NCBI RefSeq assembly: GCF_041295575.1
Contig: NZ_CP160452.1
Coordinates: 558,001-622,000 of the forward strand
DNA from: Sporosarcina pasteurii
GTDB lineage: Bacteria > Bacillota > Bacilli > Bacillales_A > Planococcaceae
Length of the DNA: 64,000 nucleotides
Direction: 5' to 3'
Part shown: positions 24,658-32,969 of the stretch, in pieces
How the letters are laid out: the number at the start of each line of letters is the position of its first letter
How positions within the stretch are numbered: position 1 is the first letter of the stretch
Notes under the pieces: generated by a model
The model's input: the letters and a program-made list of their open reading frames with translations, nothing else
What the model was told of the DNA's origin: nothing
The model's database searches: none
Translations under genes and position numbers: made by a program

Positions 24658-25325
24658 ACGGATTTGGAGATTTTATTGAAAAGTGGTTACCGCAATACCA
24701 ACAAGCAACGATTGAAACGTTTCAAATGGTTGGCATCTCGCTATTCTATTCAGTCCTTATCGGGATTCCATTAGGGATTTTATTAGTCCTTTCTCGACCT
24801 GGACAATCATTGGAAAATAAATGGTTACATCAAATTTTAAATTTAGTCGTGAACATTGTCAGGTCTGTCCCGTTCATTATTTTATTGTTTTTCATATTGC
24901 CTTTTACAAAGTTTCTCGTTGGAACGACGATCGGGGTTAAAGGGGTTATCGTTCCGCTTGTCCTTTATACGGCCCCGTACATATCGCGTTTGATGGAAAC
25001 GGCTTTATTAGAAGTGGAAAGTGGCGTCATCGAAGCGTATACCGCGATGGGCATTAAAACACGCCATATTATTTGGCATGTCATGTTGCGAGAGGCGCGT
25101 TCTTCGATAGTGCTAGGCTTGACGATTGCGACTGTCTCGTTAGTAGGGGCAACTGCGATGGCGGGGCTTGTTGGTGCCGGGGGTCTTGGTGATTTAGCTT
25201 ATCGTTTCGGACATTTACGATATGAAGTGGACGTCATGTATGTGACGATCTTTATTTTAATTATTCTTATTCAAAGTATCCAAACGATTGGAAACCGACT
25301 TGCGGCACGGTTGAAGAAGGATTGA
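24654..25325 (+). CDS. metI: MetI methionine ABC transporter permease
   Basis: 223 residues with five membrane helices. The EAA loop is visible as EAYTAMGIKTRHIIWHVMLREARS, the coupling site for MetN. The start is TTG 24654, overlapping the metN stop by 4 bp. It forms the membrane channel with two copies per complex. A short sequence with GCGGANTTC-type repeats follows before the flavoenzyme gene. Confidence 0.95.
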   Translation: MNGFGDFIEKWLPQYQQATIETFQMVGISLFYSVLIGIPLGILLVLSRPGQSLENKWLHQILNLVVNIVRSVPFIILLFFILPFTKFLVGTTIGVKGVIVPLVLYTAPYISRLMETALLEVESGVIEAYTAMGIKTRHIIWHVMLREARSSIVLGLTIATVSLVGATAMAGLVGAGGLGDLAYRFGHLRYEVDVMYVTIFILIILIQSIQTIGNRLAARLKKD

Positions 25326-25366
25326 TTAACTGCAAGGCGTACGAATAAGTGCCTATGCAGGACGTT

Positions 25367-25440
25367 GCGCGGAATTCGTGGTTGATTCTGCGGAGTTCAA
25401 TCGTCGGGGTGGGGGATTTAGAGCGCTTAGCGCGGACTTC
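25367..25440 (+). repeat. Second cluster of the GCGGANTTC degenerate repeat
   Basis: GCGCGGAATTC (25367-25377), GCGGAGTTC (25390-25398) and GCGGACTTC (25432-25440) match the motif units of the 21-bp repeat at 20101-20260, on the opposite strand. The cluster lies between metI and the flavoenzyme gene and extends that gene's open frame artificially upstream. Confidence 0.6.
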
Positions 25441-25494
25441 ATTCAGGTTTTAGAACGGGTGCTTGCGAAAGGCACGATTAAAAGAAAGGTTTTG

Positions 25495-26643
25495 GTGAAA
25501 TTGACGTCTATCAAAAATAATGATTTATTACTGCAAAACATTGACCCGGACGAAACTTTTCCAACTTCCTATCAAGAACTGGAAGCGGTCGCGAAGGAGA
25601 AAATGTCCACGGGTGCATTCGGATATGTTCAATCGGGGGCTGGCGGAGAAGAGACATTGGTTAAAAATGAATCTTCGTTTTCAAAGTATGCCATTGTACC
25701 ACGCTTTTTAAATGATGTGTCAGCACTTGATACGTCCATCAGGTTATTCGGTCGTACATACAAAACGCCACTCATGATTGCGCCAGTCGGGATGCAGAAA
25801 ATTGCACATGAAGACGGGGACATTGCGACTGCAAAAGCGGCGGCGAAGTTTGGGATGCCTTTCATTCAAAGTACAGTGTCTAGTTATTCTATTGAAGAAA
25901 TTGCGGAAGCAACAGGCGATAGTCCGAAATGGTTTCAAGTGTACTGGACAAGTCAAAATGACGAAATTTCATTCAGCATGGTGAAGAGGGCGGAAGATGC
26001 CGGATACGAGGCGATTGTGTTAACGGTTGACACCGTCATGCTTGGATGGCGCGAAGAAGACGTGCGCAATCAATATTCACCTTTAATGCAAGGTTTTGGA
26101 AAAGCAAACTATGAAACGGACCCGGTTTTTCAGTCAACGCTCCCGGCTAATGATTTTGATAGCGTAATTCAAGCGATTGTGGATAACGTCTATCATCCTC
26201 AGCTTGATTGGGCGAAAGTGGCGGAGCTGAAGAAAAGAACATCGCTGCCAGTCTTGTTAAAAGGTATTTTACATCCAGAAGACGCGAAACTGGCCGTTGC
26301 GAATGGCATCGACGGCATTATCGTGTCGAATCATGGTGGACGTCAATTGGATGGCGTCATTTCGAGTATTGACGCACTTCCAGTTATTGCGGAAGCGGTC
26401 GACGGGGCAATTCCAATTCTATTTGACAGTGGGATTCGTCGCGGCTCTGATATTGTGAAAGCAATTGCGCTTGGGGCAGATGCTGTGTGCATCGGTAGAC
26501 CTTTCGTGTATGGTTTAGCAGCAGGCGGCCAAAAAGGCGTTGAACAGGTGTTGGAAAACCTTTATCAGGAAATGTCGGTTACCCTTTCTTTATCGGGTGT
26601 GACGAATTTGAAGGATATACGTGAATTGGTGATTTTGGATTGA
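25495..26643 (+). CDS. Lactate 2-monooxygenase-like FMN-dependent 2-hydroxyacid oxidase
   Basis: About 382 residues from GTG 25495, after GAAAGG; the frame runs back to 25378 but that part is repeat sequence. The TIM-barrel flavoenzyme motifs are present: GYVQSGAGGEET near the start, VTVDTVMLGWREEDVRNQY, and the catalytic SNHGGRQLDG with the active-site His. The WREED segment resembles lactate 2-monooxygenase (LDTWxLxWRPRD) more than glycolate oxidase. The family oxidises L-2-hydroxyacids. Next to MetNI and an Fe-ADH, 2-hydroxy-4-methylthiobutanoate is a conceivable substrate, but lactate is the default. Confidence 0.82.
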   Translation: MKLTSIKNNDLLLQNIDPDETFPTSYQELEAVAKEKMSTGAFGYVQSGAGGEETLVKNESSFSKYAIVPRFLNDVSALDTSIRLFGRTYKTPLMIAPVGMQKIAHEDGDIATAKAAAKFGMPFIQSTVSSYSIEEIAEATGDSPKWFQVYWTSQNDEISFSMVKRAEDAGYEAIVLTVDTVMLGWREEDVRNQYSPLMQGFGKANYETDPVFQSTLPANDFDSVIQAIVDNVYHPQLDWAKVAELKKRTSLPVLLKGILHPEDAKLAVANGIDGIIVSNHGGRQLDGVISSIDALPVIAEAVDGAIPILFDSGIRRGSDIVKAIALGADAVCIGRPFVYGLAAGGQKGVEQVLENLYQEMSVTLSLSGVTNLKDIRELVILD

Positions 26644-26688
26644 AATTGATATCTGTACCAGTCATTGAAACGGCAAATACTTGCACTC

Positions 26689-26956
26689 AAAAGCCCCTCC
26701 AGTTATTTTAATCGCAAGGAGCTTTTGTTGTCCGCGATTTCAGAGGGGGTTAGGTAACTAGCACCCTCTTTACCATGCTTGCTTTGGTTGTCGGAATAGT
26801 TTTCGAATTGAATGGGTGACTGGCACCCGAAAACCAAAAGCTCCTTACGTTCTATACGACGCAAGGAGCTTTTTGTTGTCTCCTATTCACATGGTGGAGG
26901 TAACTAGCATCCTCGGTTGTCTGAATAGTTTTAAAATCGAATGAGTGACCGGCATC
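26689..26956. repeat. Two tandem, diverged ~140-bp units with hairpins
   Basis: Unit 1 (26689-26828) and unit 2 (26836-26956) share a hairpin of AAAAGC(C/T)CCT with AAGGAGCTTTT, then TTGTTGTC, then GGTAACTAGCA(C/T)CCTC, then TTGTC-GAATAGTTTT and GTGAC(T/C)GGCA. The hairpin in unit 2 (26836-26875) is a strong terminator for the flavoenzyme gene. Each unit ends with an inverted copy of the 50-bp GGTGCCAGTCAC repeat. No gene lies in 26644-27012. Confidence 0.7.
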
Positions 26957-27012
26957 ACAAAAGCTCGTATAATTAAATCAAAGTACTGAGAGCATTTCCT
27001 TAGGAGGTTATT

Positions 27013-28176
27013 ATGAAAATAGTCATTGCACCAGATTCATTTAAAGGTAGTTTAAGTGCTGTTGAAGTAGCGAATGCCATTAATCAAGGCGTTCAAAAAG
27101 CATATCCGCATGCAAAAACGCACTTACTTCCCGTTGCAGATGGCGGGGAGGGAACGATGGAAACATTAGTTTCTGCAACAGATGGCAAGATGAAAGCGGT
27201 ATTCGTTACCGGCCCGTTAGGCGGTAAGGTGGAGGCGGCTTATGGCATTTTAGGTAATGGAAAAACATGTGTTATCGAAATTGCAAGCGCTTCCGGTTTA
27301 GCCCGTGTGCCTGAAGGAAAACTTGCGCCATTACAGGCAACTACGTATGGGATGGGTCAATTAATTAAGCAAGCTTTAGATGATGGATTTTCATCTTTTA
27401 TTATTGCTTTAGGAGGTTCGGCAACAAATGACGGCGGCGCTGGCATGCTGCAAGCTTTAGGTGCAAAGTTACTTGACCGTGAGGGAAATGAGGTCAGTTT
27501 CGGGGGCGGAAATCTGGCAAATATTGCAGACATTGACATAACTCAATTCGATTCACGAATAAAAGAAAGCTCATTTTTAATTGCATCAGATGTACAAAAT
27601 CCTTTAGTCGGTTTGAATGGTGCTTCACACGTGTTTGGTCCGCAAAAAGGAGCAACGCCGGAAGATGTGAAATTATTGGATGAAAATATGGTCCATTGGG
27701 CGAATCAGATTGAGAAAGTAACCGGTATTTCTCTTCATAATCAGCCAGGTGCGGGTGCTGCTGGAGGGATAGGTGGCGCATTTCTCGCCTTCTTCCCGGC
27801 GAAGATGGAACGTGGGGTGGATGTCGTTCTGAAATATGTGAACTTCGATGATTATGTAAAAGATGCTGATTTAGTCATTACGGGAGAAGGGCAAGTGGAT
27901 TTTCAAACGGCTTCTGGAAAGACGCCGCTCGGGGTTGCGCAAGCTGCGCAAAAGCGCCAAGTTCCTACAATTATTTTAGCAGGTGCAGTCGGTGAGGGCA
28001 TCGAGGTGTTGTATGATTATGGAATTGTCAGTGTACACAGTATTGTAGATCAGCCAATGACACTGCAAGCGTCTATGGCAAATGCAAATCGATTATTAGA
28101 GAAAAGTACCGAACAAATCATTCGTGCATATTTTTATTTGTGGTGCCAGTCACTCAAAACGCGAAAGTTTGAATAA
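27013..28176 (+). CDS. glxK: Glycerate 2-kinase (GlxK/GarK family)
   Basis: 387 residues. The start MKIVIAPDSFKGSLSAVEVA and LLPVADGGEGTMETLV are diagnostic of glycerate kinase family 1, as are IALGGSATNDGGAG and TGEGQVDFQTASGKTP. It phosphorylates D-glycerate to 2-phosphoglycerate with ATP, feeding glycolysis. AGGAGG precedes ATG 27013 and the gene appears monocistronic. The last ~12 codons (from about 28142) are supplied by a palindromic repeat element, so the original C-terminus was probably altered. The catalytic core is unaffected. Confidence 0.92.
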   Translation: MKIVIAPDSFKGSLSAVEVANAINQGVQKAYPHAKTHLLPVADGGEGTMETLVSATDGKMKAVFVTGPLGGKVEAAYGILGNGKTCVIEIASASGLARVPEGKLAPLQATTYGMGQLIKQALDDGFSSFIIALGGSATNDGGAGMLQALGAKLLDREGNEVSFGGGNLANIADIDITQFDSRIKESSFLIASDVQNPLVGLNGASHVFGPQKGATPEDVKLLDENMVHWANQIEKVTGISLHNQPGAGAAGGIGGAFLAFFPAKMERGVDVVLKYVNFDDYVKDADLVITGEGQVDFQTASGKTPLGVAQAAQKRQVPTIILAGAVGEGIEVLYDYGIVSVHSIVDQPMTLQASMANANRLLEKSTEQIIRAYFYLWCQSLKTRKFE

Positions 28177-28202
28177 ACATGAATGTATGAGTGACTGGCA
28201 CC
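28142..28202. repeat. GGTGCCAGTCAC palindromic repeat, copy A
   Basis: Ends GGTGCCAGTCACTCA and TGAGTGACTGGCACC are perfect inverted repeats; the interior (ACGCGAAAGTTTGAATAAAC) is shared with the copies at 34783 and 36189. Length 61 bp. It overlaps the 3' end of the glycerate kinase gene. Confidence 0.88.
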
Positions 28203-28307
28203 ATTGAACATTCGAAAATCAGGCAAATTAAATTCTCCTTAAAAAGGTCGTAAACGTCGTTGCAGATGAATAAAATACAACGACATCTTTTAACAGGGGG
28301 GATTTAT

Positions 28308-28934
28308 ATGAATTCAATATTTACTTTTTTCTTTTTAGGAGCGTCTTTAGCTGCGCCAATTGGCCCTGTTAAGACTGTCTTATTAAATATGGGTATTAGA
28401 CATGGCTTTTTCCATGCCTGGCTTTTTGCTTTAGGCACTTTGGCAACCGATCTGATGTATATGACGATTGTTTATTTTGGAGTAGGTCAATTTATTGATT
28501 CGCCTTTAGTCAAAACAATTCTCTGGTCATTTGGCTGTTTTGTCCTATTGTATACAGGTATTGAAAATTTACTCTCGGTACACAAAATTGAGCAAAATTT
28601 AAAGTCGGGTCGTTATGTTCGTCTTAGAAAGTCCATGCTTGCCGGTTTTCTAATGGCTTTATTGAATCCGCTTACAATTCTTTTTTGGTTGGGAATCTAC
28701 GGTTCGATTCTTGCGAAGGCAGCTGGAACCACTTCAGAATTACAAATCGTACTTAATAGTTTCGCGATTTTGGCAGGGATTGCCATAGTGGATATCTCTA
28801 TGTCTTTTTTATCCAGCGGCGCACGTAGATTGTTATCCGTCAGACTGTTAACGATTGTTTCGATATTTACGTCTTTATCTATGATTGGATTTGGGATTTA
28901 TTTTGGCATTCAGGCTTTTCACGCTTTATTTTAA
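28308..28934 (+). CDS. LysE-family exporter, paralogue 1
   Basis: 208 residues from ATG 28308, which follows GGGGGG; the frame back to 28260 is not needed. About six helices are predicted. The opening FFLGASLAAPIGPVKTVLL is the LysE/RhtB signature, followed by GFLMALLNPLTILFWLG. The family exports amino acids or related small molecules. A second copy of the same length and very similar sequence lies at 30758-31384, with an MFS exporter and yqhV between, indicating local duplication. Substrate unknown. Confidence 0.88.
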   Translation: MNSIFTFFFLGASLAAPIGPVKTVLLNMGIRHGFFHAWLFALGTLATDLMYMTIVYFGVGQFIDSPLVKTILWSFGCFVLLYTGIENLLSVHKIEQNLKSGRYVRLRKSMLAGFLMALLNPLTILFWLGIYGSILAKAAGTTSELQIVLNSFAILAGIAIVDISMSFLSSGARRLLSVRLLTIVSIFTSLSMIGFGIYFGIQAFHALF

Positions 28935-29062
28935 GACGTTCCCCAAGCAACATTTCAATGAGTTACATATTTCGTTCATTTCGATAAAACGCGGTGCACG
29001 CATAAAAAGAACGCGGTAGGCAACCATACCTTTAACACAATAGGAAGAGTTGAGGTGTGGTG

Positions 29063-30295
29063 ATGGAGAAAAAAGCGGATCAGGTAAGTGTATGGTGTAT
29101 TGTCAGCATGGCCTCAATTCCTTTGGTCATGACACTGGGAAACTCTATGCTGATTCCAGTCCTCCCGATACTGGAAGACAAGGTAGGGATTTCATCATTT
29201 CAATCGAGCATGATTATCACAAGTTATTCAGTTGCCGCCATTTTTTTAATTCCAGTAGCAGGGTACTTATCAGACCGTTTTGGCAGGAAAAAGGTTATAT
29301 TACCAAGTTTAATTCTCGCTTTAATCGGGGGTCTGATTGCTGGATTTGCTTCATGGAAAATGGACGACCCTTTTACAATGATTATTATTGGTAGAGTCAT
29401 ACAAGGAATCGGGGCAGCTGGAGCTATGCCAATTGTTTTGCCACTCGTGGGAGACCTTTACCAAGATGACGAAGAAAAGGCAAGTTCCTGTTTAGGAATT
29501 ATTGAAACGTCAAATACGTTTGGCAAAGTGTTAAGTCCCATCCTAGGTTCAATTTTTGCTGCTTTTTTATGGTTTTTGCCATTCTTCTCCATTTCAGCGC
29601 TCAGTTTAATTTCCATCGTCCTCATTTTTTTCTTCGTAAAGGTTCCGAAAGAAAAAGATGAACCAGTAAAGTTCAAGGAGTTTTTCAATAACACGAAGAA
29701 GGTATTCAAGGCAGAAGGAAAATGGTTGTACACAGTATTTCTAAATGGCGTCCTTGTTATGTTGATATTATTTAGTATGTTATTTTTTCTATCGGAAAAC
29801 CTTGAAAAGGTTCATGATATTAAGGGCATTAAGAAAGGTTTTGTACTGGCAATCCCTCTTCTATTATTATGTACAGCCTCGTTTATTTCAGGCAGAAAAA
29901 TTAAAGGGGATATTAAAACGATACGATTAGTCATGCTCAGTTGTTTAGCTGTCATGTCTATTGCTGTCGCATTCGTTGGGTTTACCAACAAAAAAATCAT
30001 CCTTCTGTTAGCCGTGACGAGTATCGTGGGGATCGCAATTGGTGCATTGTTGCCTGCACTTGACGCCATTATTACGGAGAATATCGAAAAAGAGCTGAGA
30101 GGAACAGTCACTTCTTTTTATAGTTCAGCAAGATTTATCGGTGTTGCGGCGGGGCCACCCATCATGTCAATCGTCATGAAAAACTTTTTAAATGGCAGTT
30201 ATATTGTTGCAGGAGTACTGGGCGTCATTTTATTGTTTATTGTTTTTAAATTTATCAAAGAGAATGAAATTGGAAACCAAACTGAAAAAGCATGA
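29063..30295 (+). CDS. MFS multidrug/siderophore-type exporter
   Basis: 410 residues with 12 helices. Motif A, AGYLSDRFGRKKVILPS, lies between TM2 and TM3, and GRVIQGIGAAGAMPIVLPLVGD is the motif C-like antiporter region. This places it among proton-driven drug exporters of the YmfD/Bmr type. Start codons GTG 29057, GTG 29060 and ATG 29063 are adjacent; ATG is chosen after GAGGTG. It lies between two LysE-family genes. A terminator follows at 30300. Substrate unknown. Confidence 0.87.
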   Translation: MEKKADQVSVWCIVSMASIPLVMTLGNSMLIPVLPILEDKVGISSFQSSMIITSYSVAAIFLIPVAGYLSDRFGRKKVILPSLILALIGGLIAGFASWKMDDPFTMIIIGRVIQGIGAAGAMPIVLPLVGDLYQDDEEKASSCLGIIETSNTFGKVLSPILGSIFAAFLWFLPFFSISALSLISIVLIFFFVKVPKEKDEPVKFKEFFNNTKKVFKAEGKWLYTVFLNGVLVMLILFSMLFFLSENLEKVHDIKGIKKGFVLAIPLLLLCTASFISGRKIKGDIKTIRLVMLSCLAVMSIAVAFVGFTNKKIILLLAVTSIVGIAIGALLPALDAIITENIEKELRGTVTSFYSSARFIGVAAGPPIMSIVMKNFLNGSYIVAGVLGVILLFIVFKFIKENEIGNQTEKA

Positions 30296-30299
30296 AAAC

Positions 30300-30322
30300 A
30301 AGGACCCTAATGGGTCCTTTTT
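30300..30322 (+). terminator. Terminator after the MFS exporter
   Basis: AAGGACCC and GGGTCCTT form an 8-bp stem around TAAT, followed by T-rich sequence. Confidence 0.85.
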
Positions 30323-30356
30323 ATTCTGGAAGTATGTAAAACACTTGTCTATAGGA

Positions 30357-30632
30357 TTAATCAGCTTTCAAACTAAAAAGAATTAGAAAAATACCGCAGA
30401 AAAGACAGATGATCCGAGTCAATGAGATTCGATCTGCCAGGCCGATTAACGCGAGTGCTGTTGTAACAATTAAAATAACAGGGCCTACTAAGGCAAGCAG
30501 CGTATTAATGTAAAAGGCTTTCTCTAAATCATTGAACTTGAACATGAGTGCGGCAGCTGTAATTTCTATACTTCCAGAAAGAAGTCTTAATAGAATGATG
30601 AAAAGAAGCGCTCTTTCTATAACAGTCCTCAC
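30357..30632 (-). CDS. yqhV: YqhV-like (DUF2619) small membrane protein
   Basis: 91 residues with about three hydrophobic helices. The pattern LRLLSGSIEITAAALMFKFNDLEKAFYINTLLALVGPVIL matches Bacillus YqhV, which in B. subtilis lies near the spoIIIA region. Here it has moved to a transporter cluster. The start appears to be GTG 30632; GGGGG lies unusually close to it, so a slightly different start is possible. The function is unknown. It is divergent from the second LysE gene. Confidence 0.78.
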   Translation of the reverse strand: MRTVIERALLFIILLRLLSGSIEITAAALMFKFNDLEKAFYINTLLALVGPVILIVTTALALIGLADRISLTRIICLFCGIFLILFSLKAD

Positions 30633-30757
30633 ATCCCCCAGTAGTATTCATGCCTACTCTATGCGACTGGTATAAAAAATATTTTGTTTTTTCAAGTTGT
30701 ACAAGTTCCTCCCTATGAATAAGATGCATAGAAATCATTTTTAGGGAGGCCTATTCA

Positions 30758-31384
30758 TTGAACTCTATCGCTGCCTATATCATTTTAGGTGTATCTTTAG
30801 CTGCGCCAGTCGGTCCTGTCAATGCCGGGCTGCTGGATACAGGGATTAAAAACGGATTTTTTCATGCTTGGATTTTTGGTATTGGCGCTTTAACGGCCGA
30901 CGTTCTATATATGATTATGGTTTATTTCGGGATTGGTCAAATCATTGAGTTTCCGCTTGTGAAAATCATACTTTGGTCGTTTGGTTGCTTTGTTCTTACC
31001 TATACGGGGATAGAGAGTTTACTTTCGCTACATAAAATTGATGTGTCGCTAAAATTCGGTAAGAAAGTTCGTCTTAGACGTTCTATATTATCAGGTTTTT
31101 TTATGTCCTTGTTAAATCCGCTAACCATTCTTTTTTGGCTAGGGATATACGGTTCAATTCTAGCAGAGAATGCTGGGAATTTTGCAGGCCATCAATTAAT
31201 CATCAATAGCGTGGCCATTATCGCGGGTGTCCTCTTATGGGATACATTCATGGCCACGCTCTCTAGTGGGGCCCGCAGATTATTATCGACTCGACTATTG
31301 AAGGTGATCTCCATTATATCTTCCTTATTCATGATTGGATTTGGCATATACTTTGGGTTTCAAGCTTATCATGCGTTATTTTGA
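30758..31384 (+). CDS. LysE-family exporter, paralogue 2
   Basis: 208 residues from TTG 30758, eight bases after GGGAGG. It is clearly paralogous to 28308-28934: both start MNSI, share SLAAPxGPV, KxILWSFGCFVLxYTGIE, SLLNPLTILFWLGIYGSILA and FGIYFGxQAxHALF. Six helices are predicted. It exports amino acids or similar compounds. Its last 16 bp overlap the end of the convergent amino acid permease gene, so read-through or antisense interference is possible. Confidence 0.88.
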   Translation: MNSIAAYIILGVSLAAPVGPVNAGLLDTGIKNGFFHAWIFGIGALTADVLYMIMVYFGIGQIIEFPLVKIILWSFGCFVLTYTGIESLLSLHKIDVSLKFGKKVRLRRSILSGFFMSLLNPLTILFWLGIYGSILAENAGNFAGHQLIINSVAIIAGVLLWDTFMATLSSGARRLLSTRLLKVISIISSLFMIGFGIYFGFQAYHALF

Positions 31385-32718
31385 GCCTCTTCTTTTTTCC
31401 ATTTTTTACGTAAAAACAAGACGATTACTCCAATCACTGTAAGGAATACTAAACTGATAAAGAAACCAGGTCGACTTGTTTGATGAAAGAGTGTACCACT
31501 AACGGCCGAAGCGACTAAAATCATGCCAATCACTCTCTTTACTTTATCCATTTTAGTCGGCTCAATTAATTTGTGATACATCACTAAAATAAAAAGCCAA
31601 TTATAAAGCAGCAATAATGCTGCTGCGGTCGTGATATATTCATACACTTTATCCGGCAACAATAAAGAGGTAACGATTGAAAGAACAAGCCCGGAAGATG
31701 TTAAAGCAATCGCAGGCAGCGGCATTTCTAATTTCATTTTCGTTTGTTTGCTGAATATTTTTGGGGCATCTCCATCTTCTGATATTGTTTGAAGGATCGT
31801 TGTTACCGCGAATAGGGATGCTGACATCGCTGAAAACCCTGCAATAATAATGGCAGCCGTAAACACATGCGGGAAAAACTCGATGTGACTCACACCTGAC
31901 AATGCTTCAACAAAAGGACTTTTATTTTCCTTAAACTTATTGTATGGCAGCAGTAATAGTGCTAACGAAAGGGCAGCAACGTAAATGACACCAAGCAGCC
32001 CTAACATGACTTTTCCAGACTTAGGCGCATCCTCTTTATTTTTAAGATAGATGGCCATTACGCCCATTACTTCGATTCCACCATGTGCATAAAAGGCAAA
32101 GGCGAGGGCGCTCCAAAACCCAAAGAGCCCTTTAGGGAAAAATTCACCGACAGATTGAGGAATACCTTCGTTTGGATTTCCTTCAAGTACCCCTGTAAGT
32201 GCTAAGACGGCAATGACAATAAACATAAAAATCGCGGCAATTTTCATCACAGCAAAAACGCTTTCTAATTTCCCAAATGCTTTCGCACCAATAAAGAGAA
32301 CAATGAGGCCGCAAACCGCATAAATACATGCGAATATCCATAATTTAATGTTAGGGAACCAAAATCTAGATAGGAGCGAAATGGCGGTAAGTTGGCTACC
32401 GATGATTAAGATTTCTGAACACCAGTAGACCCAACCACTACTAAAACCAGCCCAACGCCCATACGCTTTTTTGGCGTAGGTACGAAAAGTTCCTTTCTGC
32501 GGATCTTTTGCAGACATTTTTGCGAGTGCTTCAAATACGATATACGTAGCAATTCCAGCCATGATAAAAGCCAGTACGACTGAAGGACCTGTCATTTGGA
32601 TCGCAATACTGGATGCTAGGAAAAAACCTGTACCAATAATGCTACCTATCCCAATGAGAGATAATTGCCACCAAGTAAGATTTGCTTTCTCCTTGTCACC
32701 CGATGTTTTTTTCCCCAT
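31369..32718 (-). CDS. APC-family amino acid permease
   Basis: 449 residues with 12 helices. The first helix motif SLIGIGSIIGTGFFLASSIAI (with the G-x-I-I-G-T-G-F substrate-binding loop) is the hallmark of APC amino acid transporters. YAKKAYGRWAGFSSGWVYW is the conserved TM3 entry region. It imports an amino acid by proton symport, and the precise substrate is unclear. It is convergent with LysE paralogue 2. A palindromic repeat lies upstream of its start. Confidence 0.88.
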   Translation of the reverse strand: MGKKTSGDKEKANLTWWQLSLIGIGSIIGTGFFLASSIAIQMTGPSVVLAFIMAGIATYIVFEALAKMSAKDPQKGTFRTYAKKAYGRWAGFSSGWVYWCSEILIIGSQLTAISLLSRFWFPNIKLWIFACIYAVCGLIVLFIGAKAFGKLESVFAVMKIAAIFMFIVIAVLALTGVLEGNPNEGIPQSVGEFFPKGLFGFWSALAFAFYAHGGIEVMGVMAIYLKNKEDAPKSGKVMLGLLGVIYVAALSLALLLLPYNKFKENKSPFVEALSGVSHIEFFPHVFTAAIIIAGFSAMSASLFAVTTILQTISEDGDAPKIFSKQTKMKLEMPLPAIALTSSGLVLSIVTSLLLPDKVYEYITTAAALLLLYNWLFILVMYHKLIEPTKMDKVKRVIGMILVASAVSGTLFHQTSRPGFFISLVFLTVIGVIVLFLRKKWKKEEAQNNA

Positions 32719-32791
32719 TGATACACCTCCACATAAACCTAGTCTTCCACTTGGAAGTGGATTTATGTGTTTGGTGTGGTGGTGCTGCGGC

Positions 32792-32873
32792 GGTGCCAGT
32801 CACTCAAACAAACATGATTATTACATTATTCATGAATATTTCATTTAACAGGAAAGTTTGAGTGACTGGCACC
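32792..32873. repeat. GGTGCCAGTCAC palindromic repeat, copy B
   Basis: 82 bp with ends GGTGCCAGTCACTCA and TGAGTGACTGGCACC. The interior is less similar to the other copies, but AAACAAACA and GAAAGTTTGAGTG are shared. It lies in the divergent promoter region of the permease and pgcA. Confidence 0.88.
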
Positions 32874-32969
32874 TTGTCGAACCTTTCCATTGCAAAGCGC
32901 TCAACCCCAATTGTAAAATAGGGATAAGGATTCGTATTTAAAATAACAGTAAAGAAGTGAGTTATCTAC

